This document shows positions 1 to 8,271 of a stretch of DNA of 64,000 bases, in pieces; the first letter of the stretch is position 1, and each line of letters starts with the position of its first letter. The DNA is from Phycisphaerae bacterium. Lineage in GTDB: Bacteria > Planctomycetota > Phycisphaerae > UBA1845 > UTPLA1. The notes beneath the pieces are model-generated. The model was not told the DNA's origin. It saw only the letters and a program-made list of their open reading frames with translations, and searched no databases. The stretch is from the NCBI GenBank assembly GCA_035275405.1, contig DATEMU010000008.1:62001-126000 (forward strand), written 5' to 3'. The translations under genes were made by a program, and so were the position numbers.

Positions 1-72
1 GCCGGCCGCAAGCGCGCGGAGTTTCGCTCGGAGGGCGCGAGCGTCCTCGTCTCACAGTTCGTCTATCCCTGA
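1..72 (+). CDS. C-terminal end of an unidentified protein (5' truncated)
   Basis: Frame 1 is open from the first base and reads 23 residues ending in SVLVSQFVYP before a TGA at 70-72. The stop lies 15 bases before the next start, an operon-like spacing. Too little remains to name a family. The reading could be accidental, since short open stretches are common in GC-rich DNA. Confidence 0.35.
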   Translation, partial: AGRKRAEFRSEGASVLVSQFVYP

Positions 73-87
73 CACTCGGAGTTTCCC

Positions 88-549
88 ATGGACAGCGTTC
101 TGAATGCTTTGGCAATGTACCTGTTTCTGGTTGTCCTGATGCGCCTGAGCGGGCGCCGTACGCTGGGTGAGATGACCACCTTTGATTTTGTCCTGATGCT
201 CGTCGTCGGAGAAGCGACCCAGCAGGCGCTCCTGAATGACGATCGATCCATGACGAACTCCTGGATCGTCATCGCCACGTTGATCGGGCTGGATGTGGCT
301 ATGTCGCTGCTCAAGTCGCGATACACACGCGCCGCCGCCATCCTGGAAGGGCTGCCCACCGTCCTGATTCGCGACGGCCGTATCCTCCGTGACCGAATGA
401 AACGCTGCCGCGTTGATGAGGCGGAAATTCTCCAGGCCGCCCGGGCGTTTCGCGGCCTGGAGCGGCTGGATCAGATCAAGCACGCGGTCCTGGAGCCCGA
501 CGGCGGCGTCTCGATTATCGCCAAGTCGTCCGCGCCAGGTGATTCTTAA
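88..549 (+). CDS. DUF421 (YetF-type) membrane protein
   Basis: A 153-residue protein of the DUF421/YetF family. Residues 1-22 and about 30-80 contain hydrophobic segments with the family signature RLSGRRTLGEMTTFDFVLML. The soluble C-terminal half carries the usual small mixed alpha/beta DUF421 domain (GLPTVLIRDGRILRDRMKRCRV). Biochemical function of the family is unsettled; Bacillus homologues are linked to the spore or cell envelope. A GGAG at 78-81 supports the ATG at 88. The stop codon shares the TTAA at 546-549 with the stop of the convergent ligD gene, so the two genes overlap by three bases. Confidence 0.85.
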   Translation: MDSVLNALAMYLFLVVLMRLSGRRTLGEMTTFDFVLMLVVGEATQQALLNDDRSMTNSWIVIATLIGLDVAMSLLKSRYTRAAAILEGLPTVLIRDGRILRDRMKRCRVDEAEILQAARAFRGLERLDQIKHAVLEPDGGVSIIAKSSAPGDS

Positions 550-3233
550 CGACGTCGTGTCGACGATGGCCCCGCGAGTTTCTTGAGAAACGCCGGCGAG
601 AGGGACTGCTTCGACTTCCAGAATCCGGGCCATGGATCACTGCGCCGCGCGAGCCTCGAGGGAACAGTCTTGACATTGAACTCCGCGGGATCATCGACAT
701 TCTTGAGTTCGCGCCAACTCAGGGGGAATGACACACCCGCACCCTCTCGCGCCCGCGAGGAGAACGCGGCCACGCATGTGCTGCCACGCCCATTCCGCAA
801 GTAGTCGATGTAGATCTTGCCGGCGCGAAGGGATCGCGTCATCTTTCCCACAAAACGATCGGGCGCAAGAGCGACCAGAGACTGCGACACCGCCTGGGCG
901 AAGCTCTTGGCGGCTTCCCACTCCGCGGCCGGGCGCAGCGGCACGAGGACGTGCAGGCCTTTGCCTCCGGTCGTCTTCACGAAACTGGTTAGACCGATCT
1001 CCGCGAGCTGGTCGCGCACCAGGAGTGCGGCCTCTACAATGGAGGCCCATTTGACGCCGGGGCCCGGATCCAAATCGAAAATCAGTCGGTCGGGTTTCTC
1101 CAACTGCTTCGTTGTGCTGCCCCAGGTATGAACCTCCAGCGCGCCCATTTGCACCAATGTCACCAGTCCACGGACGTCGTCCACAACCATGTAGGTTTCC
1201 GTCTTGCCTTTCTCGCGAATGGGCACTCCGCGCAATCCGGAAAGCGGCCCGGCGGACGGGTGCTTTTGATGAAAACACGGCCCCCCGGCCCCTTCCGGGC
1301 AGCGGACCAGCATCAGCGGCCGATCGCTTACGTGCGGCAACATCTGATCCGCGACCTTTTCGTAATAGGCGCCGAGATCCGCCTTGGTGAAACTCAGTTT
1401 CGAATACAGCACACGGTCGGGATGAGAAATTCCCACACCTGCAACGACGAGGCGATCCATGTTCTTTCCTTCGGAAACCTTCCGGCGATCCGGGGCCTTA
1501 TCGGATACATCGGTTCGGTTCATATTTCGCATCAAACGCGACCGTCTTGATTTCTTCGCCGGCGCACGCTGCGCGATTACGCCATCTTCCCGGACGCGAA
1601 GCAAGGGAACCTCGCGAACGACTTCCTGCGCTTTTTTGTCCATCCGCAATCCGGAAAAGGACGGATGCCGCAGGATTCCATCGCTGGTTATCTCGGTGTA
1701 TCTGACTTCCCCGACCAGTTGCGGTTTGACCCAATGTACGCCCCGCGCGTCCATCCCCGTCGGAGGATTGACAAAGGCCGGCTCGCGCTGTTCCAGCTTC
1801 TTAAGCTGCGCCAAAATGCTGTGGAGTGTCTTGCCGCTGAAACCGGTGCCGACCCGCCCGCAGTAGCGGAGCGAATCCTTGGCCGTGTAGTACCCCAGCA
1901 ACAATGCGCCGAAGCCGACGCGCGCGCCGGCGGGGTCCGTGAAGCCGCCAATGACAAACTCCTGGCCCTTGACGCATTTGACCTTGAGCCAAGAACGACT
2001 TCGCCGCGACTCATATACGCTTCCGGCACGCTTGCTGATGATTCCTTCTAGGCCCCCTTTGCATGCCTGTTCGAAGACCTCCGATCCGTTGCCGCGAACA
2101 TGCTCACTCAACCGGATTATCGAGCTGGAGCGTTTGGGAATGAGCGCCGCCAACAGGACTTTTCGATCGATCAGCGGAACGGCCGTCAGATCAAATCCGT
2201 CGAGGTGCAGGAGATCAAACGCAAAATAATAGAGCTTGGCCTTGCCTCCCGCCTGCATGGCGTTCTGCAGGGCCTGGAAATCCGACAAGCCCTTGGAATT
2301 CAACACCACGACTTCGCCATCGAAGACAGCCTGCGCGACCGGCAGCGCCTCGACCGCCGCGGCCACGCTGGCAAATCGGTCCGTCCAATCCTTTTCATTT
2401 CGGGAGATCAGCCGCGCATGGCCTTTTTGAAGCAGGGCAAGAAGTCGATAGCCGTCATATTTCGCCTCGTGAATCCAGTCATCGCCCTCCGGCGCCGCCT
2501 CGACCAACGTGGCCAACTGCGGAGGTCTCCAGCGGACTTTCGACTCACGCTTGGCGCCCGGTAACTCGGACGGTTTGGGCGTTGTACCTCCGCGCTTGGC
2601 GCGCTTAACAGCGGCCGGACGCACTCGCCCGGCCTTCTTGCTCTTGCGACCCTTTACCGGCTTGGCTTTCGCGGCGATTTGATCGAGGTCCCGCCCGCTC
2701 GTGACGCTCAACGGCTCCTCGGACAATACGTCGTATTCCGATCGCGGCTGCGCATGTTCGTCCGTCGATTTCATCAGCAGCCAATGAACCCGCCCACCAT
2801 TCTCGGGCCGCATCCTCACGAGCTTCCAGCGGCCATGGAGCTTCTCGCCGCGCAATTCGAATTCCAGTTTCCCTCGCTGGAAACCATCCTTCGGATCATT
2901 AGCTGGTATCCACTCGCCGCGATCCCACAGCAAAACCGTTCCCCCGCCGTATTCACCCTTCGGAATGGTCCCCTCAAAGCCGCCGTATTCCAGCGGATGG
3001 TCCTCCACCTCAATGGCCAGCGCTCTCACGCTCGGATCCAGACTCGGCCCTTTGGGCACGGCCCAGCTCTTGAGCACACCTCCCCATTCCAGGCGAAAGT
3101 CATAATGCAAATGGCTGGCGGCGTGTTTTTGGATCACAAAGCTGAGTGACCGATGCGCGGCTTTCGACGCGTGCCCGCGCGGTTCGGAAGTCCGTCGAAA
3201 GTTCCGCTTGTGACGGTACTCTGTGAGTGCCAC
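546..3233 (-). CDS. ligD: Multifunctional NHEJ DNA ligase LigD (PE-LIG-POL)
   Basis: This 895-residue enzyme repairs double-strand breaks by non-homologous end joining with Ku. The domain order is 3'-phosphoesterase, ATP-dependent ligase, then primase-like polymerase, as in Pseudomonas LigD and unlike the POL-PE-LIG order of mycobacteria. The PE domain (about 20-170) has the metal-site motif HAASHLHYDFRLEW (H37, H43, D45). Ligase motif I is EAKYDGYR with the adenylated lysine at K258. The polymerase domain (about 600-880) carries LIFDLDPGPG with the metal-binding aspartates. A basic Lys/Arg/Pro linker (190-235) joins PE and LIG. The start is a GTG; ku ends 18 bases upstream, so the two are almost certainly co-transcribed. 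Confidence 0.96.
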   Translation of the reverse strand: MALTEYRHKRNFRRTSEPRGHASKAAHRSLSFVIQKHAASHLHYDFRLEWGGVLKSWAVPKGPSLDPSVRALAIEVEDHPLEYGGFEGTIPKGEYGGGTVLLWDRGEWIPANDPKDGFQRGKLEFELRGEKLHGRWKLVRMRPENGGRVHWLLMKSTDEHAQPRSEYDVLSEEPLSVTSGRDLDQIAAKAKPVKGRKSKKAGRVRPAAVKRAKRGGTTPKPSELPGAKRESKVRWRPPQLATLVEAAPEGDDWIHEAKYDGYRLLALLQKGHARLISRNEKDWTDRFASVAAAVEALPVAQAVFDGEVVVLNSKGLSDFQALQNAMQAGGKAKLYYFAFDLLHLDGFDLTAVPLIDRKVLLAALIPKRSSSIIRLSEHVRGNGSEVFEQACKGGLEGIISKRAGSVYESRRSRSWLKVKCVKGQEFVIGGFTDPAGARVGFGALLLGYYTAKDSLRYCGRVGTGFSGKTLHSILAQLKKLEQREPAFVNPPTGMDARGVHWVKPQLVGEVRYTEITSDGILRHPSFSGLRMDKKAQEVVREVPLLRVREDGVIAQRAPAKKSRRSRLMRNMNRTDVSDKAPDRRKVSEGKNMDRLVVAGVGISHPDRVLYSKLSFTKADLGAYYEKVADQMLPHVSDRPLMLVRCPEGAGGPCFHQKHPSAGPLSGLRGVPIREKGKTETYMVVDDVRGLVTLVQMGALEVHTWGSTTKQLEKPDRLIFDLDPGPGVKWASIVEAALLVRDQLAEIGLTSFVKTTGGKGLHVLVPLRPAAEWEAAKSFAQAVSQSLVALAPDRFVGKMTRSLRAGKIYIDYLRNGRGSTCVAAFSSRAREGAGVSFPLSWRELKNVDDPAEFNVKTVPSRLARRSDPWPGFWKSKQSLSPAFLKKLAGPSSTRRR

Positions 3234-3251
3234 GTGAGGAATCCGTATGGA

Positions 3252-4136
3252 TTATCCGGCCCGCCTTCGTTTCGGCGCCGACCGCTGCATTCGTGTCCGC
3301 CCTGTTTCGGACTTGCCCTTTCGGCGCAAGCTTTGTTGAAGCAGATCCGTGATGTTGATAATACGGCCCGGCTCCGCCTCCTCCTCTTCGGGCTCCGGCG
3401 TGGGCATTGTCCCACCGCTGCGGGCCTTTTTCTCAATCCACTTCATCAGCTTCTCACGGTACTCGTCCCGATACTTGGCCGGCGTCCACTCCCCGCTCAT
3501 GGACTCAATGAGCTGGACCGCCATGTCCCGCTCCTTCGGCGCCAGGCCGGTCTTTTTGACATCAACCTCAGGCAATCCCAGTTCCGCGGGATCGCGAAGT
3601 TCCTGTGCGAAGCGCAGGAGGATGAGCACCAGGGCCGAACCCTGCACCATCAGCGCGGAAAGATGCTCACGCGTGCGGATGACGACGCGCGCCACGCCGG
3701 TCTTGCCCGTTCGAGCCAGTCCGTCGCGCAGCAGCGCGTAGCCTTTCTCGCCTTTTTTTCCCGGCATGAGGAAATAGGGCCGGTCGAAGTACATCGGGCT
3801 GATCTCGCTCACGTCCACGAATTCTTCGATCTCGATCGACTGCGTGGCCTCCGCGGCCGCCCTCTTGAAATCTTCATCGCCGAGCACGACGTAGTTGTTC
3901 TCATCGTATTCGAATGCCTTGACGATCTCGTTCCAAGGAACTTCCTCGCCCGTCGCTTCATTAATGCGCTCGTATCGAATTCTCGCGTGGTCGCGGCTGT
4001 CGACAAGATGAAAGTGCAGGTCATACCGGCTTTCGGCGGAGTGCAGTACGACCGGAATCTGGACGAGTCCGAACGTGACGTGGCCCTTCCAAATGGGGCG
4101 CGAAATGCGTGAAGTTGCGGCCTTTTTGCGTGCCAT
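3252..4136 (-). CDS. ku: Ku homodimeric DNA end-binding protein
   Basis: A 294-residue prokaryotic Ku that rings broken DNA ends and recruits LigD. It begins with the usual ISRPIWKGHVTFGLVQIPV, followed by the Ku core (DLHFHLVDSRDHARIRYERI; FVDVSEISPMYFDRPYFL) and the conserved MAVQLIESMSGEWTPAKYRD segment. The C-terminal tail after about residue 255 is acidic then basic (PEPEEEEAEPG, ending SAPKRRRAG), like the variable DNA-binding extension of many bacterial Ku proteins. It is the first gene of the ku-ligD pair and is divergent from csbD across about 160 bases that should hold both promoters. Confidence 0.97.
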   Translation of the reverse strand: MARKKAATSRISRPIWKGHVTFGLVQIPVVLHSAESRYDLHFHLVDSRDHARIRYERINEATGEEVPWNEIVKAFEYDENNYVVLGDEDFKRAAAEATQSIEIEEFVDVSEISPMYFDRPYFLMPGKKGEKGYALLRDGLARTGKTGVARVVIRTREHLSALMVQGSALVLILLRFAQELRDPAELGLPEVDVKKTGLAPKERDMAVQLIESMSGEWTPAKYRDEYREKLMKWIEKKARSGGTMPTPEPEEEEAEPGRIINITDLLQQSLRRKGKSETGRTRMQRSAPKRRRAG

Positions 4137-4300
4137 AGGGCGCCTTGTCTGAACGCAGGATTTTAGTATCTGCCGCTTTCCTAAAACCGCCGTAAATTGA
4201 ATCTAAACATTTGATCAGACGGATTTAACGACCCCGTTAGCGGCCAATGCTAAGGTTTAATAACGCGCAGGACGCGAGACGAAAGTGGAGGATCAGTTCG

Positions 4301-4507
4301 ATGAATCAGGACACCGTCAAAGGCGATTGGATGCAGCTCAAGGGCAAAATTAAGCAACGGTGGGCAAAGCTCACCGATGACGACCTGCAGCTCTTGGAAG
4401 GGAGATTGGAGGAATTGACGGGCGTTTTGCAGAAACGATACGGCCTCGCCCGAGATGCCGCGGATCGGCAGGCGAGGGAATTTTGCGACGAGTGTAGTTG
4501 TCTCTAG
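4301..4507 (+). CDS. CsbD family general-stress protein
   Basis: A small hydrophilic protein of 68 residues with the CsbD pattern MNQDTVKGDWMQLKGKIKQR and the helical GRLEELTGVLQKRYG segment. In other bacteria CsbD proteins are induced by general stress and their molecular role is unknown. GGAGG at 4287-4291, nine bases ahead, selects the ATG at 4301 rather than an upstream in-frame ATG at 4247. The C-terminus ends in a Cys-containing CDECSCL, unusual for the family. Downstream is a DUF1328 gene, a frequent CsbD partner in stress-related clusters. Confidence 0.85.
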   Translation: MNQDTVKGDWMQLKGKIKQRWAKLTDDDLQLLEGRLEELTGVLQKRYGLARDAADRQAREFCDECSCL

Positions 4508-4552
4508 GGCGCCGCCAGCCGACCGGCCCGGGGCGCGAGGAACAGGTGAATT

Positions 4553-4729
4553 ATGTTATCGTGGGCTATTACATTCCTGGTCATCGCCTTAATCGCGGCG
4601 CTCCTGGGCTTCGGTGGAATTGCGGCGGGGGCCGCGTCCATCGCCAAAGTTCTTTTCCTCATCTTCATTGTGCTGTTCCTGATCTCAATCATTGCCTACG
4701 GCACGCGGCGAGGGCCACCCGTAGTCTAA
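4553..4729 (+). CDS. DUF1328 (YtjA-type) small membrane protein
   Basis: A 58-residue, almost entirely hydrophobic protein with two predicted membrane helices (about 3-22 and 30-49) separated by a glycine/alanine-rich turn, [14 protein letters not shown], which is the family signature. It ends in a short basic tail (GTRRGPPVV). The length and pattern match DUF1328 proteins closely. It lies 45 bases after csbD and is probably transcribed with it. The family is widespread, often stress-induced, and without known biochemical activity. Confidence 0.88.
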   Translation: MLSWAITFLVIALIAALLGFGGIAAGAASIAKVLFLIFIVLFLISIIAYGTRRGPPVV

Positions 4730-4753
4730 GGATGGCGCCAGAGGTCCATGGCC

Positions 4754-5125
4754 ATGAGCCCATTCAGATTCACTGATGGGAATATGCTGCTCGGACGACC
4801 CGCCAGTTCGTTCATGAATCTGTTCGCGCTCACGGTGGATGGTCCGGACCTGCCGCCGCGCGAACCGATCTCGCCCGTGCCGCAGGATCCGCCCGCCCGA
4901 CCCCAGGAACCGCCAAATCCACCGCGGCACGAACCGCCACCCCGGAACCCGGTGTCCCCGTCCGATCCGCCGGTTCCAGCGTCGCCGCCGGATGTTCCAC
5001 AGCCAATCGGTCAGTGGTTGATGGCGAACAGCAAAAAGGGATTGGCGAAATCGATCCGCCGAGGAATTCTCATTCACGCCGGGCAAGGGACTGAATGCGT
5101 TGCTGATAGTCCCTGGCACGCGTGA
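4754..5125 (+). CDS. Possible small proline-rich protein
   Basis: An open frame of 123 residues from the ATG at 4754 (AGAGG nine bases upstream), with a central proline-rich tract (about 35-90, repeated PP and NPP steps) and a basic C-terminus. Short proline-rich proteins of this look do occur beside stress genes, and it follows csbD and DUF1328 on the same strand. Against it, the frame runs 56 bases into the convergent TPR gene, proline-rich frames arise easily in GC-rich DNA, and the reverse strand is also open. No family is recognised. Confidence 0.35.
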   Translation: MSPFRFTDGNMLLGRPASSFMNLFALTVDGPDLPPREPISPVPQDPPARPQEPPNPPRHEPPPRNPVSPSDPPVPASPPDVPQPIGQWLMANSKKGLAKSIRRGILIHAGQGTECVADSPWHA

Positions 5126-6923
5126 GGTCATCCCGCGAGGTGAAGTGCGCTTCCAAACGGCCGCAGGCGTCCAAATAAAGACGACGTGACTCGTCGCCGA
5201 CGCCAGCCTGCACGTGAGGCTCGAGCAAGGCGATCGTGCGCTCCAAGGACGCCGCCGCCTCAATGGGGCGGCCGAGCTGAATCAAAACGGTTCCCAGTGC
5301 GTAATGCGTCGTGGCCTCGTTGGGCTCGATCGTAAGGGCCCGGCGATAGAGATCGACGGCATCCACATGGTCGGACATGCTTGCGCGGATCCGCGCCGCG
5401 GACAGCAGAGTGCGAACACTGCGTGGGTCCTTTTCGAGCGCCTGTCGCAGGAGTTGTCGCGATTCGTTGGACTGGCCTACCTGCGCGCACGCGTATGCCA
5501 GGTTTAGCATGCCAATGGAGTCGGGCTGCTTTGCCAGGCCGACCCGGAAGCACTCGATGGCTTCGGCAAACCGCCCGGCCTTGACGAACTGCGCGCCCAT
5601 ATTGCTGTTGGCCGTCGGAGAACGGGGATCGATCTCCAATGCGCGAGCCCACAGTGCCGTGGACGACCTCCAGATTTGAGTCTGCGTCCACGTTGACGTG
5701 GCAAGCACTATGACCACCGCGACGGTCGCCATCGCTGCCGCGCTGCGCGAATAACGGCCGCGGCGAGCGGCCATCAGCAGCGCACCGCCCGCCAGCAGTG
5801 CGAATGGAATGCAGGAGATATAGCTATAGCGATCCGCCACAAGCTGGGGGCCGGTCTGCGCCAGACCGAGCGCCGGGGAGACGAGAATTCCAAACGCCAG
5901 CATCGCGACAAAAAGTCCCGGAACACGCCGTCGTACTGCCGCCAGCGTCAAGGCCGCAAGCGCTACGACGACGCCGCTGAAGATGAACTGTCGCGCGGAC
6001 GCTTCGAAGGGGATCGGCAGTTCATAGATCGGACTGAGACCGGCGGGCCATAACGTCTTGAATGGATAGAAACATAGGCCGAAGGCCGCCTGGGCGAAGC
6101 GCTCGGGCCAGCCGTGGTGATGCAGCGACACCATGCCCGCCCGCGACTTGGCGTAATAGGCGAGGCCGGCGGTCACGATCGCGATGAGAACGAACGGCAG
6201 TTTTTCCAGCAGCAGACGCGACACACGATTGATGGCCGGCCAGTCGCGCGTCGGCCATCGACGGAGCGGATAAACGTCGATCAGGAGCAGGACAAAGGGC
6301 AACGTGATTGCCCACGCCTTGGAGAGCAGCGAGAGGAAGAAAAGGGCCAACGAGAGAAGATACCAGCGCCGCCGATGCTTCAGGTGCTCGGTGTACCGAA
6401 CATAATAAAGGACGCATGCCAGAAGAAAGAACGTCGAGACGAGGCTGCCGCGCTCGGTGATCCAGGCGACGGACTCGGCGCGGAGCGGATGGACCGCGAA
6501 GAGCGCTGCGCACGCCGCAGCGGCCCAGCTCAAGGCAGCCGAACGGGGCGCCGGCCCCCGTGCCGTCCGGCGCAGCATTACAAGAGCCAGTGCATAAACG
6601 AGTGCCGTATTCGCGAGATGGAAGAGCAGGCTGGTGACGTGATAGCCGACGGGGTTCATGCCCCAGACGCAATAGTCCGCGCCGAGCGTCAGCCAGGCGA
6701 TCGGTTGATAATGACCGAGCGTTGCATGGGTGAACATCCAGCGGATGTTGGCCAGGCCCAGACCGCGGTAGTTTCCGTTTTCCAGAAAGAGCGTGTTGTC
6801 GTCCCAGTCGACGAACTCGCCGCGGAGAGATGGCAGGAACGCGACGACAGTGAGAAGCAAGACCGGCAGGAACGGCAAGAGCCGGCCCCTGGCCCCCACG
6901 GTGGCGGTCGCGCCCAGGTTCAT
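5070..6923 (-). CDS. Polytopic membrane protein with C-terminal TPR repeats (TMTC-like)
   Basis: A 617-residue protein built like TMTC/O-mannosyltransferase relatives. The N-terminus has a membrane helix (LLPFLPVLLLTVVAFLPSL) followed by a periplasmic acidic motif FVDWDDN, typical of GT-C glycosyltransferases, and about ten more hydrophobic segments up to residue 415. The C-terminal 200 residues are tetratricopeptide repeats (ALEIDPRSPTANSNMGAQFV; YRRALTIEPNEATTHYALGT). Such proteins are common in Planctomycetota; a lipid-linked sugar transfer role is plausible but unproven here. It follows a small lipoprotein gene on the same strand, from which a strong hairpin (6974-7001) separates it. Confidence 0.85.
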   Translation of the reverse strand: MNLGATATVGARGRLLPFLPVLLLTVVAFLPSLRGEFVDWDDNTLFLENGNYRGLGLANIRWMFTHATLGHYQPIAWLTLGADYCVWGMNPVGYHVTSLLFHLANTALVYALALVMLRRTARGPAPRSAALSWAAAACAALFAVHPLRAESVAWITERGSLVSTFFLLACVLYYVRYTEHLKHRRRWYLLSLALFFLSLLSKAWAITLPFVLLLIDVYPLRRWPTRDWPAINRVSRLLLEKLPFVLIAIVTAGLAYYAKSRAGMVSLHHHGWPERFAQAAFGLCFYPFKTLWPAGLSPIYELPIPFEASARQFIFSGVVVALAALTLAAVRRRVPGLFVAMLAFGILVSPALGLAQTGPQLVADRYSYISCIPFALLAGGALLMAARRGRYSRSAAAMATVAVVIVLATSTWTQTQIWRSSTALWARALEIDPRSPTANSNMGAQFVKAGRFAEAIECFRVGLAKQPDSIGMLNLAYACAQVGQSNESRQLLRQALEKDPRSVRTLLSAARIRASMSDHVDAVDLYRRALTIEPNEATTHYALGTVLIQLGRPIEAAASLERTIALLEPHVQAGVGDESRRLYLDACGRLEAHFTSRDDLTRARDYQQRIQSLARRE

Positions 6924-6973
6924 GGGACGCGATTATATGGCGAACGAGATGGAGCGAGCAGGAGCGACGGGTG

Positions 6974-7001
6974 GCACGGTCTGACAGCAGTCAGGCCGTG
7001 C
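6974..7001. other. Strong 12-bp stem-loop with AGCA loop
   Basis: Positions 6974-6985 pair with 6990-7001 over 12 base pairs with one G-T wobble, around a four-base AGCA loop. It sits in the 106-base gap between the lipoprotein gene and the TPR gene, both on the minus strand. No T-run follows it on either strand, so an intrinsic terminator is not well supported. It may be a REP-like palindrome or a transcript-end stabiliser. Confidence 0.6.
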
Positions 7002-7029
7002 TCAATGGGGGTTGGGGAATAATGCGTCG

Positions 7030-7248
7030 TTACCCCGGGTCCGCATGAGGATCGTCTTCGTTCCTGGATTTGTAGAGTTCGACGCCCTTTTCCTCGTCGC
7101 TGATGGTCTCTTTCAGCTTGACGGAGTGCTCCGTGGACGTGCGACCGCCGGGCTCGTCGCTGACGGTCTTGGTGTGCTCGATCTTGCAGGCCCCGAGCAG
7201 CAGGCCAGCGAAAAGGACCAGGAGCAGTCGAATTCCGGCGGACTTCAT
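7030..7248 (-). CDS. Small secreted lipoprotein
   Basis: A 72-residue protein with a textbook lipoprotein signal: basic start, hydrophobic core LLLVLFAGLLLG and lipobox LGAC with the acylated cysteine at residue 21. The mature 52 residues are charged and hydrophilic, with two similar stretches (HTKTVSDEPGG and VKLKETISDEEKG), and have no recognised fold. A longer upstream extension of the same frame runs through the neighbouring enzyme gene and is discarded because the signal peptide fixes the start at 7248. Probably anchored in the periplasm. Confidence 0.75.
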   Translation of the reverse strand: MKSAGIRLLLVLFAGLLLGACKIEHTKTVSDEPGGRTSTEHSVKLKETISDEEKGVELYKSRNEDDPHADPG

Positions 7249-7335
7249 GTACGATGCTAGGCGCGCAACGCCGAAAAGTCGAAACGCCCGCTGGTACAAG
7301 AGTCCCTTCTTGCACCCACCTCGGAGTGACGAACA

Positions 7336-8271
7336 ATGAGCGATTCCGCGAACATTCTGGAAGCGATCGGGAATACGTCGCTGGTGCGGCTTCGGCGGGT
7401 GGTGCCTCCGGATTGCGCGAAGATCTTTGTGAAGCTCGAGTGGGAGAACCCGACGGGGAGCATGAAGGATCGCGTGGCGCTGGCGATGATCGCGCGGGCG
7501 GAGGAGGATGGTCGGCTCAAGCCGGGGGATACGGTCGTCGAGTACACCGGCGGGAGCACGGGGACGTCGCTGGCGCTGATCTGCGCGGCCAAGGGGTATC
7601 GACTCAAGGTCGTCACGTCCAACGCATTCAGCCAGGAGAAGCGGGATCACATGGCGGCGCTGGGGGCGGAACTGACGCTCGTGGAGAGCCCCGGCGGCCT
7701 GACGACCAAGCAGCTCTTCCTCGACATGATCGAGACGGCCCGAGGACTCGCCCGCGAGCCGCACACGTACTGGACGAACCAGCTTGAAAACAAGGATAGC
7801 ATCACGGGCTACTACCCGATGGGCGAGGAAATTTGGTCGCAGACCGAGGGCAAGGTCGGTGCCTTTGTCCAAAGCGTCGGTACGTCGGCGTCGACACAAG
7901 GCGTTGCCCGAGTGCTCAAGCGGCACAAGCCGCAAGTCAGAATCGCCGTCGTCGAGCCGGCCGAATCGCCGGTCCTGTCGGGCGGCAAGCCAGGGCCGCA
8001 CACGATCGAGGGCATCGGCATCGGTTACACGCCGCCGATCTGGGACGCCAACGTCGTGGACGAGGTCATCCCCATCGCAACGGCGGATGCGAAGGAGATG
8101 GCCCGGCGACTTGCGCGGGAGGAGGCCCTGTTCGCGGGAACCTCGTCCGGGGCCAATGTCCTTGCAGCCATTCAACTCGGCAAGCGACTCGGCCCGGAGG
8201 CGACCGTCGTGACGCTGATGATCGATTCGGGGTTGAAGTATTTGAGCACGGATGTGTACCGAAAGGCTTGA
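7336..8271 (+). CDS. PLP-dependent cysteine-synthase-family enzyme
   Basis: A 311-residue fold-type II pyridoxal-phosphate enzyme of the CysK/CysM family, which makes cysteine from O-acetylserine (or a related acceptor) and sulfide. The PLP lysine is K44 in PTGSMKDRVA, the phosphate loop is EYTGGSTGTSLA, and the late glycine-rich segment GTSSGANVLAA and the PGPHTIEGIG loop are conserved. Exact substrate (cysteine synthase, cystathionine beta-synthase or thiosulfate-using CysM) cannot be settled by reading. The gene is solitary. Its last codon and stop lie inside a dispersed repeat of the type GGCTTGA (8265-8295). Confidence 0.88.
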   Translation: MSDSANILEAIGNTSLVRLRRVVPPDCAKIFVKLEWENPTGSMKDRVALAMIARAEEDGRLKPGDTVVEYTGGSTGTSLALICAAKGYRLKVVTSNAFSQEKRDHMAALGAELTLVESPGGLTTKQLFLDMIETARGLAREPHTYWTNQLENKDSITGYYPMGEEIWSQTEGKVGAFVQSVGTSASTQGVARVLKRHKPQVRIAVVEPAESPVLSGGKPGPHTIEGIGIGYTPPIWDANVVDEVIPIATADAKEMARRLAREEALFAGTSSGANVLAAIQLGKRLGPEATVVTLMIDSGLKYLSTDVYRKA

